Positions 9,901 through 21,480 of a stretch of DNA of 64,000 nt are shown here, piece after piece. Location of the stretch: assembly GCF_000372725.1 (NCBI RefSeq), contig NW_005195300.1, positions 112,451-176,450 on the forward strand. The letters run 5' to 3'. Below the pieces are notes generated by a model. The model was not told the DNA's origin. It saw nothing but the letters and a program-made list of their open reading frames with translations, and ran no database searches. Source of the DNA: Emiliania huxleyi CCMP1516 (Eukaryota; Haptophyta; Isochrysidales; Noelaerhabdaceae). Each line of letters begins with the position of its first letter. Position 1 is the stretch's first letter. Position numbers and translations under genes: made by a program.

Positions 9901-12900
9901 GTACTCTGAGCCCGCCTCCACCATCCTCCGGCCTCTCGCCACCGGCTCGCTGCCGGCGCATCGCTTCTTGCCGGCATTGGCATTGCCACCAAAGAGGCGG
10001 CACTCTGTCAGCACCGCGGAGGAGGGGCTGGCGCGCCAGAAGCCGCGCAGGAGGACGAGGGAAGAAAGGGTGGTGTTGTCCGGGCAGGCAGCGTCCGGCG
10101 GGCACGGCTTGCAGTACTCGGTTGGGGAGGTGAAGATGTCGTCGGGGTCGGCCGAGGTGTCCCGCAGGTAGAAGTCGGCCATGCAGATAGAGCAGATGGT
10201 GCTGCCGCTGACCGAGCTGAGGGGATGCGGACATAGATTGCAGAGGCTTTGGCCAGCGTTGGCGGCGTATTTGCCAGCCACGCACTCGTCGCACGCGACG
10301 CTGCCTTGATTCGACGAAGTGCCGGGATCGCAAGACTCGCACTTGGACTGCCCCTCTTTCGCGGCGAAAGTGCCAGGCGAGCACGGCGTCGGCTCGATGC
10401 TGCCCGTGGAGCAGGCGCTGCCGGCGGGGCAGGCCGTGCACTCACCCGCGGCGGTGAGGTTTGTTGCGTTCGAGTAGCTGCCAGCCTCGCACGGCAGCGG
10501 CGCCGACGCGCCCAGCTCGCAGTAGCTGCCTTTCTTGCACACGAGACAGCCCGTAGCGCCCGTGTCGTGCTGGTAGGTCCCTCCGCCGCAGCTGGCGCAC
10601 TCCGAGAGGCCCGCCGTGGCCGCGACGGTGCCTGGCCGACACGGCGCGCACGTCTCTCTGCTTTCCGCGCCACGCGTTGCGCTAGCAGTCCCGGCAGGGC
10701 AGAGCTCACATGCGGCGCTCGAGCTGGAACCGTTGGTCGGGTTGAAGCTGCCGGCGGGACACGGCTCCCAGACCATGCGTGTGGCGGCGCCCGCCTCCTC
10801 GCAGTAGCCTCCGCGCGGGCAAGGGTCGCAGGCGGCGAGGCCGACGTCGGGAGAGAAGCTTCCCGCTGCGCAAGGAAGGCACTCCTCCTCTCCCTCGAGG
10901 GGCTGATGCTGGCCTGGAGCGCACGGGATGCAGCTCTCGTTGCTCGCCGCGCCGAGGGCGGGCATGCGAGTGCCGACCGGGCAGGGCTCGGGGTCGGCGG
11001 TCCCCGCCTCGCAAAAGTGGCCTCTGGTGCACTGGCCGCTGCAGGAGGAGTTGAAAAGGCCGCTCGTGTTCCCAAAGTAGCCAGCGGGGCAAAGGTTGCA
11101 CTGGGGGGCGCTGAAGTCGCCGAAAAAGGCGCCCTTGGTCGGCATCCAGCGGCCCAAGCGGCAATCCCAGTCTATCTCCGAGTAGATGTCAGTCTGTATC
11201 GTTATACCGTCGTTGCCGGCGAAGGAGGCGTTGCTGATGGCGGTTTGCTCGATGTATGTCAGGTCCAGCACCGAGCCTGACCCTGTGGCGCCTGCTCTGT
11301 TGTTGATGAAGTCGACACCCGCGATGAAGAGGGACTCGCTGTTAGACGCGAAGACGACGCCGCCCTCCTGCAGTTGCGAGGAGAGAGCGGGGTGACGCAG
11401 CCGTGGCCCTCTCCATCTCCCGCCCCGCTGCCGTGTGGCGCTGCAGGGGTGCGGCTAGCTCTGCGAGGCGCACATAAGCCGAGCAGCCCGTCACGGTCGA
11501 GCCGATGATCGAGACCGCACCGCTGGCAGACGCGTAGACGACGCCGCCGTTCTGCGGTTGCGAGGAGAGAGCGGGGTGAGGCAGCCGTGGCCCTCTCTGT
11601 CTCTCGCCCCGCTGCCGTGCGGCGCTGCTGGAGGGAGGCTAGCTCTACGCGGCGCACATAAGAAGCAGAGCAGCTCGACATGTTCGAGCCGATTAACGAG
11701 ACCGCACCGCTGACAATCGCGTAGACGACGCCGCCCTCCTGCAGTTGCGAGGAGAGAGCGGGGTGAGGCAGCCGTGGCCCTCTGCATCTCTCGCCCCGCT
11801 GCCGTGCGGCGCTGCTGGAGGGAGGCTAGCTCTACGCGGCGCACATAGCCAGCAGAGCAGCTCGTCACGTTCGAGCTGCTTATCGAGACCGCACCGCTGT
11901 TCTGAAGCGCGTAGACGACGCCGCCGAGCTGCAGTTGCGAGGAGAGAGCGGGGTGAGGCAGCCGTGGGCCTCTCTATCTCTCGCCCCGCTGTCGTGCGGC
12001 GCTGCTGGAGTGCGGCTAGCTCTACGCGGCGCACATAAGAAGCAGAGCAGCCCGTCACGGCCGAGCCGCTTATCGAGACCGCACCGCTGGCAGACGCGTA
12101 GACGACGCCGCCGTACTGCGGTTGCGAGGAGAGAGCGGGGTGAGGCAGCCATGGCCCTCTTATCTCTCTCGCCCCGCTGTCGTGCGGCGCTGCAGGCGGC
12201 TAGCTCTACGCGGCGCACAAAAGAAGCAGAGCAGCCCGACACATCCGAGTCGATGATCGAGACCGCACCGCTGTTATCCACCCTGACGACGCCGCCCTCC
12301 TGCGGTTGCGAGGAGAGAGCGGGGTGAGGCAGCCGTGGCCCTCTCCATCTCCCGCCTCGCTGCCGTGCGGCGCTGCTGGAGGGAGGCTAGCTCTACGCGG
12401 CGCACCCAGCCAGCAGAGCAGCCCGACACGGTCGAGCCGCTTATCGAGACCGCACCGCTGTCCCGCGCGTAGACGACGCCGCCGTACTGTGCGGTTGCGA
12501 GGAGAGAGCGGGGTGAGAGGCAGCCGTGGCCCTCTCCATCTCCCGCCCCGCTGCCGGGCGGCGTTGCTGGAGTGCGGCTAGCTCTACGCGGCGCACCTGG
12601 CCAGCCGAGCAGCCCGACACATCCGAGTCGATGATCTCGACGTCGCCTGCGTTCCTCGCCTCCACAACTCCGCCGTTTCCGTCGTCCGCGTACACAACGC
12701 CGCCGCTGCCTGCACTCCTCCCGTTGACGAGGGCCAGCCCCCGCAGGGTGAGGCTGCAGCCGCCCTCGAGGTAAAAGAGCCTGGTATGTTCCTGGCCGTC
12801 GAGCTTCGCGCCCTCGCCGCTGCTCGCGACGGTCACGATGATGTTGGAGCCGCAGCTGATCTGGCTGCCCAGCTTGAAGTCCGCCCTGGGCGGCAAGTAG

Positions 12901-15900
12901 ATTGAGACGTTGGCTTGCGAAGTAGCAGCCTCCGTGACCAGGGAGCGGAGCTCGGCCTCGCTCTGCGCGGCGACAAAGCCGGGGGCGAGCGGCGACAGAG
13001 GTGGCAGCGGCGGCGGCGGCGGAGAGGACGGAGGGAAAGGGGCGAGGATGAACGTCTCGTTGCCGGAGGATCCGGAGTCGAGCGTGAACGTATAGCCCGC
13101 ACCCTTCCACTCGTTGCCGGTCCAGCCGTTGCCGAACGAGTCGTTCATGTCGAGCGTGCACTCGCCGGGCGGCGCGGACAGGGTGCCGGAGTAGGGGGCC
13201 CCTCCACTGCCGATCAACGCGCCGCTGCACGTCAGGGTCCACGACACCTCGGACGGGTAGCTGCCGCCACCCACAGTGACCTGGAAGTCGCCCGAGCCAG
13301 ACGTGCGGACCGATGGTGCACATGCCAGCGGGAGCAGCGCGGCGAGAATCAGCCACGCGCCGCGCCTCGACCCCGTCCGGCACCCTCGCACGAGGCGCCC
13401 TCCCGAGTTGGTCCGCCGCAGCAAGGCCGCACCGTAGCGCGGCGGCCACATCCACTGCCTCAGCAGCCCGCCGCACGCTCCGAGCAGCAAGAACAAGGCG
13501 GCCAAAAGCTGACCGCGCTGCCGGGCGCGGCCAGGCGCGGAAGAGGAGGTTCCGCCCGTGAAGGGAAAGTGGAACGGGGAGGGCAGCTCGATGGAGCGCT
13601 CGTCGGCCGGTGGGCCCGTGGGAGGCTTGTCGGTCTTGGAGCGCTCGTCGGTGAGCGCGTGGCGAGGCTCCACGTGCCACGCAGGGGCGGCGCAGCGTGG
13701 CTGCCAGTCGGCGCACACACTTGAGACCGAGATGATGTCTGACTCGACCGCGTTCGAGTCGGAACTCTGAGCGGCACGGACCTCTGCAGGCCACGCCGGC
13801 CCCTCAAGCGTGGCCGCGAGAAGAGGTTCGATGGCCTGGCAACGCTGGAGGAAGAGATCCTTGGTTGGGACTCGAGAAGCGTCCGTCAATCCGTCGTTCG
13901 CCCGCCACTCGCCACCGGCGAGCATGCTAGCGACGGGCGCGCCGAGGCCAGTCTCGACCGGCTTCCGCACCTCCAGCATCCCAGGCTTCCCAGCGTCGGC
14001 GGGCCGCAACTCGGGCGACGTGTCGTTCACGGGCAAGACGGTGTCGCGTCCCCGAGCGATGATCCCCGTCCTGTTGCTGTAGACGGGACCGACGAGGTCG
14101 ATCTCAGGCTCGCCTTTGCGCTCCATGCTGTTGCGCGAGGCCGGGACGGTCTCCAAGTCGGCCTCGGCCTACTCGCAAACACACAGGCAATCGTTCCGTC
14201 AGCGGGTTACAAAGCTCGCACACACAAAGAGCCAGAGGGGCGCTCACCGGCTGCTTCTCGTCAATGTCCTCGCCCACCGCCTCGTCGATCTCGTCCATCA
14301 GTAGTGCTTCCCACAAGCGCCCCTCGTGGCGTCCGCCCTGAACGGCGCGCGGGCTGTTAGTCACGAGCTTGCGCGGCGCGGATACTAGCACGCGCGAGTG
14401 AGCACGCACCGGGTGGTTGGCGGGCGCGCTGTCCGACGATACGATGGCTACAAACGAGCTGGTGTCGATGCCGCCAACCTCGCAGAAGCCGTTGGGCGAT
14501 GCCGGCGTGAACGGCTTTGCGACGGTCGCGAGAGGCGATGTCGGCCACGGGGAGTCGTACCGCTGCGAGGAGAGAAGCGCGGCGGTGGCAAAGTACGAGG
14601 AGTGCGCAAACGCGGCTCCGAGGCAGATCAGCGCGAGGATTGAAAATAGGCGGAGCAAGTTGTAGGACGGGCAGAGCTTGGGCCACGAGAACCGGCCGGA
14701 GGCAGAGACGGAGCTGTCCAGCGTGGGAACTGTGGTCGTCTCGACCATGCCCTGAACAGGAGGGCGCGAGACTGGCCGTGTGCGCGGCAAACGGGGGCGG
14801 AGGCCGCATATGTGCGCAGGCGGCGCGCACCGAGTCCGTGGTCGGCGGCGTGGAGCCGCGGGGCGGCCGCGCCTTGTGGGCCACCTTGCCGCCGCCACCG
14901 ACGTCCTCGTTGCCGTTCATTCCGAGCAGGGCCCCGAACCGGTTCTTGCCGCCGACCCGGGAGACGTTCTCGACGCGGCCGACCCGGGCGGACGAGCCCT
15001 TGCGCGCCTTCTTGCGGCGCAGTTTCGACGGGTTGGTCCAGCCGGAGATGCCCTGCGCACGCGCAAGCGGTGGGTGCGTCAATAGTTGGCTCTGAGCGTG
15101 CACCGAAGCGTGCGAGGCGATCGGCGCGGTGGCGAGCTTCACCCCCGGAGACTCCTTGGCCGAGACGGTCCGGTCGGCGTCGCCCTACGCAATGAAAGAG
15201 GGGTGGGGTCAAGGGGTGCGTCGGCAGACGCACGGCGCAGAATGCGAGGTGCGCGCCGCCGGGAACTCCTTCATCGACGGCAGCGGCGCGTCGCCGGCCG
15301 CCGCCGGCTCGAGAGCCGGATCTTCTTTGGTGACGCCGCTGGGGGCCGTCGGTGGGTCGATTGGGGTGGTGCTCTTGGAGCAGTCGACCAGGTTGGGCTC
15401 GCCCTTGCAACCGGTCTTCCACTCGTCGATGCCCTGCGCATGTGCGAGAGGCAAAGGGCCGATATAGGAGAACCGCCCGTGGGACTCCCGCTACACCCGT
15501 GAGGTGTGTGCACGCGCTGAGAGAAACTCACCGCCGTGGCGAGCTTCTCCTCTGGAGACTCCTTGGCCTCACCCTCGCGCCCGTTGTTGCGGCGCGGGTT
15601 CGACGGGGTCGTCCAGTCGGCGAAAGCGCTCGGCTCGTGGGCGGCAGACACGGCCTTGGCGAACGCGGTCAGGTCCTTCTTGGGGACCTCCTTGAGGGAG
15701 GCCTCCGCGCCAGACTCTGCCACGGGGATGTCCTTCGCGAGGGCTGTTTGGAGGCTTGTGGAGGTCGCACGGATTATGTTGATCCGGGCGTGCGCACGCA
15801 CCTCGTCTTCGAGGAGCACGAGAGCCATCGGCGCAGACTCGCCCTCGGACGCGACGGGCGTCCCGCCGCCGTCACCGATGACGTCCTTGAGCGACGCGGG

Positions 15901-16242
15901 CCCGCTCTCGGACGAGATGCCGTCGGCCTTGCCTCCGCCAGCGTCGATGACGGACGAGAGCGGCGACGGATCGGCGATGTCGAGCGAAGCGAGTGCCGAC
16001 GACGCAAACACCACGCCGACGTCCTCAAGCGAAGCGGGCTGCTTGCTCTCGGACTGGAGCGAAACGGGCTCGCCCTTGGGCTGGATGCCGTCCTCGAGCG
16101 AAACGGGCTCGCCCTGGGACTGGATGCTGGCGGCCTTGGCTCCGACAGCGGTCGTGTTGCCCGCCAGCGACGCCTGTGACAGCCAGAGGGCGAGAGGATA
16201 AGTCTTGAAGGTCTCGTGGGAGCGCAGTTTCACTGCGCGCAA
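6901..16242 (-). CDS. Large receptor-like membrane protein: beta-helix, Cys-rich GCC2/GCC3 repeats, multipass region, TIR-like C-terminus
   Basis: Stop at 6901-6903; the true start is uncertain, at or upstream of 16242. Reading with the gene: Ser/Glu-rich N-terminal exons (16.2-14.8 kb), a hydrophobic segment LLRLFSILALICLGAAFA, a domain with NDSFGNGWTGNEW, a Pro-rich linker, beta-helix repeats (GGVVYAxxxGAVSI) from tandem exons, then about a dozen Cys repeats of the type CPAGTASATRG (11.2-9.8 kb), several membrane helices (9.8-8.4 kb), and TIR-like exons. TIR marks are KVFLD joined to VDDLKDIGALEEYI and then SQVILFFLSQGYF joined to NCLREV; a second module follows (LYKDLAKSCFPGHHR). Introns in the 3' part are 70-75 nt: 7276-7347, 8033-8104, 8201-8272, 8353-8422, 9166-9240. 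Family knowledge suggests a cell-surface sensor or adhesion protein with cytosolic TIR signalling. The 5' exons could belong to a separate gene, but shared CAG|GGCAT acceptors argue for one. Confidence 0.72.
11368..12600 (-). repeat. Tandem exon-intron array, 187-bp unit, in the receptor gene
   Basis: Seven homologous introns of about 106-112 nt alternate with exons of about 78 nt. The marker gacgacgcc on the plus strand recurs at 11353, 11537, 11724, 11914, 12101, 12285 and 12472 (spacing 184-190). Each exon encodes one 26-residue beta-helix turn ending in GCSAxY, with introns in phase 0: the donor is GTGCGC after TAT and the acceptor follows CAACYGCAG. Intron copies are as similar as exon copies, which indicates recent unit-by-unit duplication. 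Confidence 0.85.
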
Positions 16243-16349
16243 ACACGCGCCTGCTTGTCGGCACGCGGCGGCGGCGGAGGTGGAGAGATCTTGATAGCGA
16301 GCCGATTACCGTCGGCCGGCACGAACTCGAGTTTGAGCTTGTCGAGCAT

Positions 16350-17284
16350 AGGCGGTCGAATGAGTTCCTATGGAGGAAAGTAAGACGGGTCAGTGAGGAA
16401 TGAGTCTATGGGATCACGGCCATGTGTGAACGAGGGTCAAAAAACACTGTGGAGATGATTGGGGGTATATTGGTGCATGGACATGGTACATGGACATGGG
16501 GTGTGTATGAGGCTGTGCACAAAAATGGTGCCGCTCAAGGGCATGCTGAATGGGAAGAGAGAGCGAGCCGGAGAGAGGAGAGCCGCGCCTACGGGCAACA
16601 CGTCGCGGCGTGAGCGTCGAGACGAGGCCGCCGGCACGCTCTCTCGCGTCCTCGGCGCGCGGACTGGAGCAAGCGAGAGCGGGTCGCTCTCTTGTGCCAG
16701 AAGAGAGGGAGGTGCGGTCGCGCGGGACAAGGGTGGGGAATGGGCAGCAGCGGACGCGTCTCGCGACCTCCTCGATGGCAGCGGCTGTACCTGCGAGCGG
16801 GAGTAGGCAGGCGGTGCGAGGCCGAGGGGGGTCAGCCGCTCGCGCGGCGAGCGAGGGCGCATCGCGTGGTGGGGGTGGTGAGGAGGCGGCGGATTCCGTG
16901 AGCAATAGTCGCGGGGGTCTAGGCGTGCAGCTCGCGGCGGCATAGTCGGGCGCAATGCGGCGCGGCACGCGCGAGCGGACGAGGAGAGTGCCAGCTTGCC
17001 TTACGACTCGCTCTCCGCGTAGAGCGTTTTTGACGCACAAACGGATGATCTTCGAGTCACCGTTCACAGTTGTGGCTGTGAATTGACCCTTCGGGTCGGG
17101 TTGTTGCTGTACCTTGTGTCCCTTGGTAAGTCCGTCGGCGGAATGGGGGTACAGGAAAAGAACTATACAGGAAAAGAATTTTACAACCCAAGCCTCTCGC
17201 ACTGGAAAAGAATTGGAAAACAACAGGCCGAGGGCCCAACTTGAGAATCGTGCTTTTTGTGAGGTTGTTTCGTGTTAGGTTGGG
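16350..17284. other. No supported gene
   Basis: Open frames exist on both strands, including a minus-strand frame of 269 codons (16414-17223), but their composition is Arg/Pro/Ser-rich shadow coding and no motif is recognisable. The segment 16280-16349 could encode an upstream exon of the large receptor gene (LDKLKLEFVPADGNRLAIKI on the minus strand). Confidence 0.35.
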
Positions 17285-18110
17285 TTGAGGGGGTACACGT
17301 GCCGTGGCCGTCCTACGCCGCCCCGCTTCTTGTGGACGAGGTACGACGCTCCGTCAAGACCAACGAGGGTGCCCTCGACGGCGCGTGGCCTTTCGAGGCT
17401 GCCTTTTGGGCCGCGGGCTGGCTCATCCTCGTGGTAGCTGACTTCGGTGCCAAAGAGGTACGGCAGGCGGTCGGCGTCGAAGGAGGGATCAAGCCGTAGT
17501 AGCGCTGGTACCGCGACTCCTTCTGCCCCTCGACTGGGCGTCGGTTGACGACATATTGAGCGTAGACTCGAGCAGGGATGAGGTACGACGTCTTAAGCTC
17601 GGCGCGCTGGAGGGATGCCTCGGCGACGCGCGTGAGGACGTCGTTGTTCACCTCGGCGGTGCCGACTCCCTCGTGGTGTCCTGGTGGGGCGATCCGTACC
17701 GAGACTCCGCCTGGCGGAACGCGGCGACATGAGCGGAGTCGCCGTCGAGGCATGTTGATGAACTTGGCGATGTACGCGTTCGCCTCGCCGAGCTCCGTGT
17801 CGCCCTGCATCGCTGCGCCGATGGTGTACGTCGTGTGCCCGAGCGCCTCGCGTATCTTCGGATGCTTCCGCGACAAGTCGCGATGGAATCTGGAGAGCAG
17901 CGCGGGTAGCGCGTCGCGACGCAGCCAGCGACGTGCTTGAGGGCGGCAACCTCAGGCGTTGACGCGTCCTTGACCTTTGAGATGGGCTCGGGTGCGTTGG
18001 CTGGGGCGGTCGGCGCAGGGCCAGGGGGCATGGCTGGCAGTAACTCCCTGCGGCTGGCGGCGCTGCCATGTGGCATCCGGGTATCCACGCTGGCGCGGCC
18101 CAAGCGGCTA
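17285..18110 (-). mobile_element. Degenerate Ty1/Copia-like integrase fragment
   Basis: Minus-strand frames read AEVNNDVLTRVAEASLQRAE, then VYAQYVVNRRPV, then after a one-nucleotide frame change near 17485 RLPYLFGTEVSYHEDEPA and GTLVGLDGASYLVHKK. This order (helix before an NRRP motif, then FG..V, then a LVG.DGASYLV block) matches the C-terminal half of Copia-type integrases. A Pro/Gly-rich, Met-containing segment lies upstream (18.0-18.4 kb). No LTRs, reverse transcriptase or RNase H are visible, and the frame is broken, so it is a remnant. Confidence 0.5.
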
Positions 18111-18331
18111 GCGGTACTGCATTAGGCAGGGTCCAGGCTGCTTGCGGGGCCAGCCCTGTTGGGCCCCCGCCGTTGGGCATCGCAAAGCTTGGGTAGCAGG
18201 GCGCGTGAGCAGCGCCTCCGCAGGCGTGGTACGCGTTGCCAGGCGGCAGGATGCCAGGCGGCAGGTACCCTGGGTACCCTGGTGGCATGCCCAGTCCAGG
18301 CAGGTGGGCCATCTGTGGCGTCGGGGGCTGA

Positions 18332-18396
18332 GCTCGTCCGATCTCGTCCGATCTCGTCCGATCTCGTCCGATCTCGTCCGATCTCGTCCGATCTCG
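18332..18396 (+). repeat. Decamer tandem repeat atctcgtccg
   Basis: About six perfect copies of atctcgtccg in tandem, next to the Copia-like remnant. Confidence 0.9.
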
Positions 18397-18499
18397 GCTC
18401 CTCCTCGCTCCTCGCCACGCCCGGGAAGCCCGCCGCTTCTGCGCCCGCAAAGCAGCCGTGTCCTCGAACGGGACGAGTCTCGTGTTCTAGGGGGCGGGC

Positions 18500-18899
18500 A
18501 GGGTTTGCCCCCCCAAACTGGCCCGGAGAACCTTAATGTGATTTGAGTGTATTTCTGTAATGGCCCTGCTCCTGCCCGCCGCGTGGATCGCCTCGCCTCT
18601 CAGCGCTCCGAGCACGAAGGCGCCGCACCTTGCAATGAAGGCAGGTGGACCGTACTATGAGCAGGTGGACGGAATCAACCGCGACAAAAAGGCGCTTCGA
18701 ATGACTCCGAATGACTCACTGTGTGTGCTAAGACAGAATCTCCGCAGACATCCAAAACGGGCCGTGCCGCGTTTGTGGTGTCTTCTCAAGCACTAGCATC
18801 CGGGCGCCGCACTCGAGTGGGCGGGTCACACCTATGTGGGCCCAGTGTGCGCACTCGGCGCATATGCTAGTGCTAACCTGCCCTATGGGAGGCAGAGGG

Positions 18900-18956
<57 letters not shown>

Positions 18957-19165
18957 GTGTGTGTGTTGTGTGTGTGTGTGTGTGTGTGAAGGAGCGCCAG
19001 TGCGGTCCCTTCACCAATATTCCTCCGAATGCGCCAAAAGGATCTCCGCTCGGAGCTTTTTTCTTCCTTCGCCAATGATTGCTCAATTAACGGCTATCAC
19101 CGCCGCCTTTGCTGCCCTCAGTGCTCTCGCCGTCGCTGTCGCCGTCGCTGGTCGCCCTCTCCGCA
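18500..19165. other. Intergenic, with a (GT)n microsatellite
   Basis: No gene is visible. A GT dinucleotide run occupies about 18901-18987, interrupted by two ttgtgtgtgt steps. It lies 180 bp upstream of the start of the next gene. Confidence 0.7.
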
Positions 19166-21480
19166 ATGGCGCTACTCTCGCCGTCGCTGTCCTCGCTGGC
19201 CGCTCTCTCCACCATGGCGCTACTGCCGCTCTCCGCCGCCGCTGCCGCTGCTGCTTCGGAAGCCCCGTCGCCGCCGCAGCTGCCGCCTCCTCCTCCAGCT
19301 CCTCCCTTGCTACCGCTTAAAATGCGTTTCGTGATCACGGGTTACTGTGACTCTCGAAGCGATCTCGACAAGCTGGAGTACGTTGCTGAAAGCCGCACCG
19401 CTTGGAATGATGACTCGCCGATCTACCGCGACACTTCGCTCGGTGCGTCGTACGTCGGATACGACACTGAAGAGCTCGCCTGGGTCGTGACAAAATGGTC
19501 TGATGCTTGGGCCGTGACGAAACGGTCTGATGTTTATGCGCGCTTCAACTCTGACGACGCCTCCTCGCCGCCGCTGGGCACGGCCGCTTGGGAGGTTGAC
19601 TGTGGTGGCCTGTCTTACACGGAACACAACCTGACGCTGGCACCCTCTCAGCCACCTCCTCCGCCAACTCCGCCGCTGCCACCAGAGGTCAAGGCGGTGC
19701 TGTCCATGTGCGTTGTGGCAACTCGTCGCTACCTCCCCGATGCCGACTCGCTCCTACAGCAGTTGATTGGTCCGTGGTGGTCCCTCTATGGCTTTGTCCG
19801 TCCCCAACTGTCGGTAGCATCTGCCGATGGTTGCGATTTGCCTAACTTTGATAGCATTAATCAGAGCAAAAGAATCTGCTCCAAGCCCGACTCATTGACC
19901 GAGCCATGCGAATCCGGCGCCTTGCTACGAATTCTCCCAAAGACGTCTAAGGCTACATCTCAAGTTGTAGTCGGAACGAGCGGCAGCAGTAGTCTTGTCG
20001 GCAGCGAAGGTGAAGCGGGACGGACCGCAGCATATTCTGTCACGGTCCTCGACTTTGTCGATCTTGCAAAAGGCTCTCAGTCTTGGCTCAGTCGCTTCTG
20101 TGGCAACTTTATGTCCGTGGTGTGCTCAAACGCGACTGCTGCGGATGATCAGATCCAGTGTGGAAATTTTGCGCGAGCCATTTGCTACCCGTCAGAAGGA
20201 CTAGCCGGGGGGTACCTCGACATCTCTGTATTCAATGCAGCCAGCGAAGAGAGGCAAGAGACGAGCATGGCGGCGCTGCGAGTGCTGGATCCCGAGTGGA
20301 GCGTGGATTCACCTCCGTGGAGCAGCATCGACGTCATCTGGATGCTTCTCTGGCTGCTGCCGGTCTTTGTGCCTGCACTCCTTTTGCCCGCCGGTGCCGT
20401 TGCGAGGAGCAGGGCTTTTAGACGGGCAAAGCCACTGCTAGAGTTGGAGGGCGCCTTGAGCGAGATTGAGGTGGAGCAAAAGCAGAGCCGATTTGACGAG
20501 CCGGCGGTTCGCAAGGCCGTTCGCCAGGCAAGATGGCTCGCTTTCACGCTTCTGCTTCTGGCCCTTGCTCTCGTCCCTTGGCTCACTGCCGTTGCTGCCC
20601 TTGCCGCCGTGCTGCCGCTTGCTCGCAAGACGAGCTGCGAGGTCTGGATCACCTCGAGAGCCTCGCGGCGGTACTGGCTATCTGTCGCGAGTGTGAGCGG
20701 CTTGATCTACGGCGCATGGCTCATCGCGAGCTGGAGCCTGATTGGTACAGGCGAGTACGAATACCTGTGGAGGATAGGATCGCTCTCCGAGGATAGGGTC
20801 TTCGTCAGCACATGCCGCCAGCTCCTGCACAGTTCCCCAGATGACACAGTCGACTCCACCGGCGGCTACTTCTTGTACGAGTACCGTGGCAAAGTCTGCA
20901 GCGTCCTCGCCCACATGCTTACGCCGCGAAACATACCGTTCATCGCATGGACGCTGCTTGCGCAGGGGTGCGTCAGCCTGCTCGTCGCTGGCCTCTCCCT
21001 CTTGCTACTGCTCAAGTCTGCAGGGCCAAAGGCCATCCCTGGTGGCCGCCGCCTTGCGTCGTCCGGGTGGTGCGGCGCGGCGAACGTGGACGGCCTGCTC
21101 ACGCTTGCCACAGAGCGAACTGCCGACCGCTTCGCCGGCTCCGCCAAGGAGCTCGTTACCGGACAACCCGAGGCGGGCTACGTCTCGGGCCGCTCGCTAC
21201 ATGTTTTGAGCTCTTATCTTATCGCACACTCACACACGATGGAATAGGAGGCAGCTACGGGGCTTTACGGGATCATCGGCTACTCGGAGCACTTCCTACA
21301 CGATCGGATGCGAGAGGGCACCGCCGCGATCGTCCAGGAGGCCGAGGCGCTCGGGGACCCGGTGGTGCTCGAGAACCTGCGCTACATCCTCCACGCGCCG
21401 GCCGGGTCGAGCGACCTCTCTTTCCAGCACGGATGGCTACGCGACCGCGCCCCGGATGGTTCCCCCCTCGAACATCGCGA
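19166..21480 (+). CDS. Proline-rich, multipass membrane protein of unknown function
   Basis: Unrecognised family. The start at 19166 gives a signal-like N-terminus (MALLSPSLSSLAALS) followed by a Pro-rich stretch PPQLPPPPPAPPLLPL. A Cys-containing extracellular-type region follows, with a second PPPPPTPPLPP linker. Hydrophobic segments are VIWMLLWLLPVFVPALLLP, AFTLLLLALALVPWLTAVAA, SVSGLIYGAWLIASWSLIG and VSLLVAGLSLLLLL. A 75-nt intron (21173-21247, GC-AG) leads to an exon reading GLYGIIGYSEHFLHDRM and FQHGWLRDRAPDG. That last segment recalls the region before an ADP-ribosyltransferase-like domain in algal proteins, but only weakly. The 3' end is unclear because it runs tail-to-tail into the TPR gene. 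Confidence 0.6.
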
